Shown one piece after another: positions 60,486 to 64,000 of a stretch of DNA of 64,000 bases (the first letter of the stretch is position 1; every line of letters begins with the position of its first letter). Location: NCBI GenBank assembly GCA_900542495.1, contig UQNW01000018.1:9718-73717 (forward strand). Reading direction: 5' to 3'. The translations under genes and the position numbers were made by a program. The notes beneath the pieces were generated by a model. It was not told where the DNA came from. It did not search any database and saw only the letters and a list, made by a program, of their open reading frames with translations. Origin of the DNA: an uncultured Roseburia sp. GTDB lineage: Bacteria > Bacillota > Clostridia > Lachnospirales > Lachnospiraceae.

Positions 60486-60664
60486 TTTCCGTCTTCTTTC
60501 CATAAACTATTTCCCAATGATTTATCATTTCCAGATATTCCTGCTCCTGCCGCAATTTCTGAGGTTGGTGCCTTTTTATATTGATTCGTTGCAAATACTT
60601 TGTATGCAGCATTTAATATTTGACATTGTTTTTCTTCCGGCAATGCATAAAATTTTTCATTCAT
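60482..60664 (-). pseudogene. TetR-family regulator, truncated after the HTH
   Basis: 60 codons: LPEEKQCQILNAAYKVFATN, APTSEIAAGAGIS, a normal TetR N-terminus, then an unrelated tail GNDKSLGNSLWKEDGK in place of the recognition helix end (K-x-x-LFHYF). The ~140-residue ligand domain is missing and the frame runs into the hydrolase start. Two TTGACCGATT direct repeats (60677-60686 and 60708-60717) lie just upstream, the probable former operator. Confidence 0.75.
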
Positions 60665-60898
60665 AAGTTGCCTCCGTTGACCGATTCAGTTAATACGAGT
60701 ATATACCCATTGACCGATTAACGGAAGACCTTACTCTCTTGTTTTTTACTTTAAAAATCGATAGGAATATAGAGGTTACAGTCGAGAAAATTCCGTACAG
60801 CCTATCTATAGTTACTGTAAAAACATGGAGGGACTGCGGCAGGATGTTACTCAAAAAGTAAGCAGTTTTACCGGGCTTGTATGTGGGTGAATTAGCTC

Positions 60899-61740
60899 TT
60901 ATCGTAATATTTTTCTGATCAACTCAATATAGTTCAATTTTACAGTTTCATAGAAAATATTGTCAGAAATCAGTTTCATAGTTGAATCAACATAATCGTC
61001 AGCATAAAAATCTTCTCGTATGAGTTCTTCTGCTACAGCCAGCAGATCAATATCCTCCCTTGCGGATGGGGTTATTTTAATATCCATTTCTGCTCTATGC
61101 TTTCTAACATCTGCAAGGAGCCTCTTGAAATCATCATCTATTGAAATATAATTTTTCAATTTAAAGATATCATATAAGTGTCTGAAATTTTTCGTTGCCT
61201 TTCCTACCATAAAATAATCACAAACAGCAAAAATTTTATCTATGATTGTTCTGGATAGTGCCTGTGTCTTCATTTCAAATGGTTCTTCTCTGTTGGATAA
61301 GAATATGACATTAACGCTGTCTCCAGCTTCACATATGGCCGCAGACCTTTTTTATCTTCTGAGCAAACTTAGTCATATGAGAAATCATAGTGATTATAGT
61401 CCTTATCGCTTTCGATAGACTTCCAATTATCAATCGCTAAGTCTAAGTCTTCGCTGATTGGTTGTAGTAACTGATATTTGATTTTCTTTCTTCTGGCTTC
61501 TCCCAAATATTCTTCAAACGTAATATCAATATCCTCTGAAAAACGGTCTATTACATGATAAGCCTTGGAAAGAGATGTCCCACCCTTAAACACCACATTG
61601 GTATTTCTCTGTACTAGTTCTTTTAATATCATTGTCACATAGTAATCTTTTTCAACGATACTTTCCTCTATGACCGTTCATTCTGATACCGTTACAATAA
61701 TATCCCTCAACAATTCTTTATCATCTTTATGCAAATACAT
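60899..61740 (-). pseudogene. AbiEii-type nucleotidyltransferase toxin, degenerate
   Basis: One ancestral gene in three pieces. ATG 61740 begins MYLHKDDKELLRDIIVTVSE, then an in-frame TGA (61680-61678). It resumes with EESIVEKDYYVTMILKELVQ, GGTSLSKAY, RFSEDIDITFEEYL (the nucleotidyltransferase GG...K...DID motif), then TAA (61371-61369). LRPYVKLETALMSYSYPTEK continues in frame, and a shift near 61290 leads to EPFEMKTQALSRTIIDKIFA, NFRHLYDIFKL and the end at 60899. Full AbiEii toxins are ~280 residues. Clearly inactive. Confidence 0.85.
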
Positions 61741-62008
61741 CATCCAACCTCAATTCGTAATAATATTTAAATATTGCAATCGGAAACTCTCTTATATAAT
61801 TATCCACGTCATTTTTTGTGATGCCATGTATCCGCACAAATCGAGATACTTTATCATGGGCCACATCATAGCTTTCATCCAGATACATATCCAGATTTTT
61901 TAATAATTCTTGTTCATTATGGTAATCAGGGGATGATACGCCTGAAAGACGAAAGAAGATTGAAGTATGGGACCTTTCGGGTTTTGAGATGGAATGCTGA
62001 TAACTGGA
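61727..62008 (-). pseudogene. Start-less open frame upstream of abiEii, possible antitoxin remnant
   Basis: 93 codons open after a TAA, with no proper start at the 5' end: TSIFFRLSGVSSPD, NLDMYLDESYDVAHDKVSRF, FPIAIFKYYYELRLDDVFA. Its stop overlaps the abiEii start as in coupled AbiEi-AbiEii pairs. The sequence itself is not recognised, so the antitoxin reading rests on position alone. Confidence 0.35.
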
Positions 62009-62038
62009 TTATTTATAAAAATGCATAGATAAAAAAGT

Positions 62039-62065
62039 TAAAAGCGAAATCTCTGTACCGATTGT
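62039..62065 (+). promoter_or_regulatory. Sigma-28 (SigD)-type promoter of the chemotaxis receptor gene
   Basis: TAAA (62039-62042), 15 bp, CCGATTGT (62058-62065). The Bacillus SigD consensus is TAAA-N14-16-CCGATAT. It lies about 80 bp upstream of the receptor start, consistent with co-regulation with flagella. Confidence 0.65.
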
Positions 62066-62142
62066 TATTTTGTCTACACAATCTCATCTGTTATGTTATA
62101 ATTCAATATAATACTTCATGTCTAAAAGAAAGGAGTTTACGA

Positions 62143-63984
62143 ATGAAGAACTGGAAATTAGGTACTAAAATCACACTAGGCATTACCATCATCGTAATCA
62201 TTTGCATGAGCCAGCTTTACCTTACTGCAAATAAGACAATGACTGGCATGATGCAGGAATCTGAGCTTAATGTTATGAAAAATACCCTGAATGCCCAGGC
62301 AAGTCTGCTCAACGAATACGTCGCACGTCAGGAATCTATCCTCACTGCTTACAGTAAAACACCTTGTGTCCGCGACTTTTTAAAGGATGTCAATAATTCT
62401 GAGCAGCAGGCAATCGTGCAGAGCTATACAGAGGACTATTATAGCGGTCTTAACAACTGGGAAGGTATTTATATCGGTGAATGGAATACGCACATCGTTG
62501 CTCATTCCAATTCAAAGGTAATCGGAATGACTACCCGTGAAGGTGATAGTTTAAAAGCCCTGCAGGATGCCATGACACAAAGAAACGGTCTGTATGATGC
62601 CGGTATTATTGTCTCCCCTTCCTCCGGTGAACTTATTTTATCCATGTACTGCCCTGTATTTGATACAGATGGAAAAACAATCCTTGGATATGTAGGCGGT
62701 GGACCATTTGTAGAAGAGCTTGAAAAACAGTTATATGATTTAAAAAGCGAAAATGACACCCTCCGCTACTATATGATCAATACCGAAACTAATATGTACA
62801 TCTTTGCAGACGACAGCAGTTTGATTGCCACCGATATTCAGGATGATATGCTGTTAAACATTATTGATAAAATTAAATCCGGCGAAACCAGTGGTGATCT
62901 TAACTACAAAGAAGGTTCCGATTCTTTTGTGGCAAGTTATCAGTCTATCGCAGAACATGGCTGGGCAATGGTTTCTTATGACAGTGAAGAGAACATTTAT
63001 GGGAACGTCCACAAAAATATGCGCATCTTAGGTCTGATATGTATCATCTTCGTTTTAATCATCAGTGTACTGGCATTTATCACAATTGCAATCAGTGTCA
63101 GACCTCTGTTATATGTCGAAGATGCAATTATCCAGCTTAGCAATTTAAAACTTGAAAAGAGCAAACGTCTTACGCCTTGGATTAATACCAAGAGTGAAAT
63201 TGGAAAAATTGCAACTGCAATGAATTCTTTATATGATGCACTCAGTGGCATCATTGCCACTTTATCTGACTGTTCAACATCACTTAGCAGCTCTGCGACC
63301 GCAATGCAACGTTCTTCAGAAACACTGCTTAGTTGTGTGGCAGACAACTCAAAATCCACGCAGACATTTGCAAAACATTCAGAAGATATTAACGCTACTG
63401 TAAACGATGTAGGACAGCAGATTTCCGAAATGACAATGGTTGTTTCTGATATCGAAGAACGTATCCGTCAGGGTAATGTCCACAGCAGCGAGTTACTTCA
63501 AAAAGTGGAAAAAATGCAGACCTTAGCTAATAATTCCATGGTAAATACAAATACCCAGATTGCAGAAAATCAAAAAGCTATCGAAAATGCAATGGAAGAA
63601 TTACAATCATTAATGCGAATTGATGAAATGGCATCTCAAATTTTAGACATTACAAGCCAGACAAACCTTCTGTCCTTAAATGCTTCTATTGAAGCTGCAA
63701 GAGTTGGAGAGGCTGGAAAAGGATTTGCTGTAGTTGCAGGCGAAATCGGTAACCTCGCATCTAATTCATCCAAAACAGCCACAGATATTCAGGCTATCTG
63801 TAATGAAACTAAAAACAATATATCACATGTCAAAACTTGTTTCGATCAGATTATTTTCTTCCTGCAAAATGACGTCCAAACACAGTTTACAGAATTGGTT
63901 CAGGAAACCCTGGATTACTACCAATCCATTCAGGAAATTCAGGCTAGAGACCGTTTCAAGTTTTGTGTAAACGTTAAAAACTGA
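62143..63984 (+). CDS. Methyl-accepting chemotaxis protein
   Basis: 613 residues from ATG 62143 (AAAGGAG): membrane helix (~9-28), an extracytoplasmic dCache-like sensor (~30-290; WEGIYIGEWNTHIVAHSNSK, YVGGGPFVEELEKQL), second helix (~295-318), a HAMP-like region, then the signalling coiled coil with hairpin tip ITSQTNLLSLNASIEAARVG, EAGKGFAVVAGEIGNLA. The C-terminus is short: after the hairpin only ~90 residues remain and the last ones (ARDRFKFCVNVKN) are not typical coiled coil, so a late frameshift is possible. The ligand is unknown. Confidence 0.88.
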   Translation: MKNWKLGTKITLGITIIVIICMSQLYLTANKTMTGMMQESELNVMKNTLNAQASLLNEYVARQESILTAYSKTPCVRDFLKDVNNSEQQAIVQSYTEDYYSGLNNWEGIYIGEWNTHIVAHSNSKVIGMTTREGDSLKALQDAMTQRNGLYDAGIIVSPSSGELILSMYCPVFDTDGKTILGYVGGGPFVEELEKQLYDLKSENDTLRYYMINTETNMYIFADDSSLIATDIQDDMLLNIIDKIKSGETSGDLNYKEGSDSFVASYQSIAEHGWAMVSYDSEENIYGNVHKNMRILGLICIIFVLIISVLAFITIAISVRPLLYVEDAIIQLSNLKLEKSKRLTPWINTKSEIGKIATAMNSLYDALSGIIATLSDCSTSLSSSATAMQRSSETLLSCVADNSKSTQTFAKHSEDINATVNDVGQQISEMTMVVSDIEERIRQGNVHSSELLQKVEKMQTLANNSMVNTNTQIAENQKAIENAMEELQSLMRIDEMASQILDITSQTNLLSLNASIEAARVGEAGKGFAVVAGEIGNLASNSSKTATDIQAICNETKNNISHVKTCFDQIIFFLQNDVQTQFTELVQETLDYYQSIQEIQARDRFKFCVNVKN

Positions 63985-64000
63985 TATAAGATTTGTGAAT

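Noticed and set aside
61950..62030. 31-codon plus-strand ORF MIRLKDERRLKYG...IIYKNA just before the chemoreceptor promoter.
   Set aside because: No ribosome binding site and it lies antisense to the start-less frame; too short to support.

Overview
The window is a chromosomal segment of an anaerobic, low-to-mid-GC, spore-forming and probably motile Firmicute, most likely a Lachnospiraceae member close to Roseburia/Agathobacter. Evidence for this: a division/cell-wall (dcw) cluster running into spoIIGA-sigE with sigG nearby; T-box leaders; an Nfn-type flavoprotein pair; a sigma-28-type promoter before a chemotaxis receptor; and small hairpin-rich extragenic repeats. No rRNA, tRNA or CRISPR array was seen. 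Assignment to genus is inference.

Layout. 1-1.7 kb: queuosine-precursor transporter queT (cut by the window edge) behind a preQ1-I riboswitch, then a dapF homologue with both catalytic cysteines replaced by serine. 1.9-18.3 kb: sigG, converging on a beta-CASP hydrolase, then (minus strand, read right to left) mraZ-rsmH-ftsL-ftsI-spoVD-mraY-murD-ftsW-ftsQ, ftsZ, spoIIGA-sigE. murE, murF, murG and murB are not in the cluster. A four-decamer MraZ operator, a wide-spacer spoIIG-type promoter and an unannotated Spo0E-like gene frame it. 18.6-22.8 kb: small conserved genes, thrS with a T-box, a SEC-C protein. 23-29.5 kb: an accessory patch with LysR, an L-2-hydroxyisocaproate-dehydrogenase-like enzyme, a collapsed aminotransferase gene, an AGCS amino-acid symporter, and remnants of a large serine recombinance gene and a nitroreductase gene.

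29.6-41.2 kb: a Gld-type ABC system (ATPase, fused permease/GldG protein, DUF4340), a HelD-type RNA-polymerase helicase carrying a C-terminal GH31-N-like domain, HAD phosphatase, purA with a terminator in its leader, VanZ, LysR, and fused remnants of talC and tkt. 41.5-58.2 kb: two MATE transporters, a C39-like peptidase, NfnAB-type electron-transfer proteins, the tryptophan transporter trpXYZ under a Trp T-box, two CobW/COG0523 metal GTPases, KtrAB potassium uptake and an ABC exporter. 58.3-64 kb: a kinase-like protein, an XRE regulator, a hydrolase behind a broken tetR, a dead AbiEii toxin gene, and a methyl-accepting chemotaxis protein.

The most unusual items are the HelD-GH31N fusion, the Cys-free DapF homologue, and an extragenic hairpin repeat found twice, each time directly after the U-tract of a terminator (once inside the trp T-box leader).
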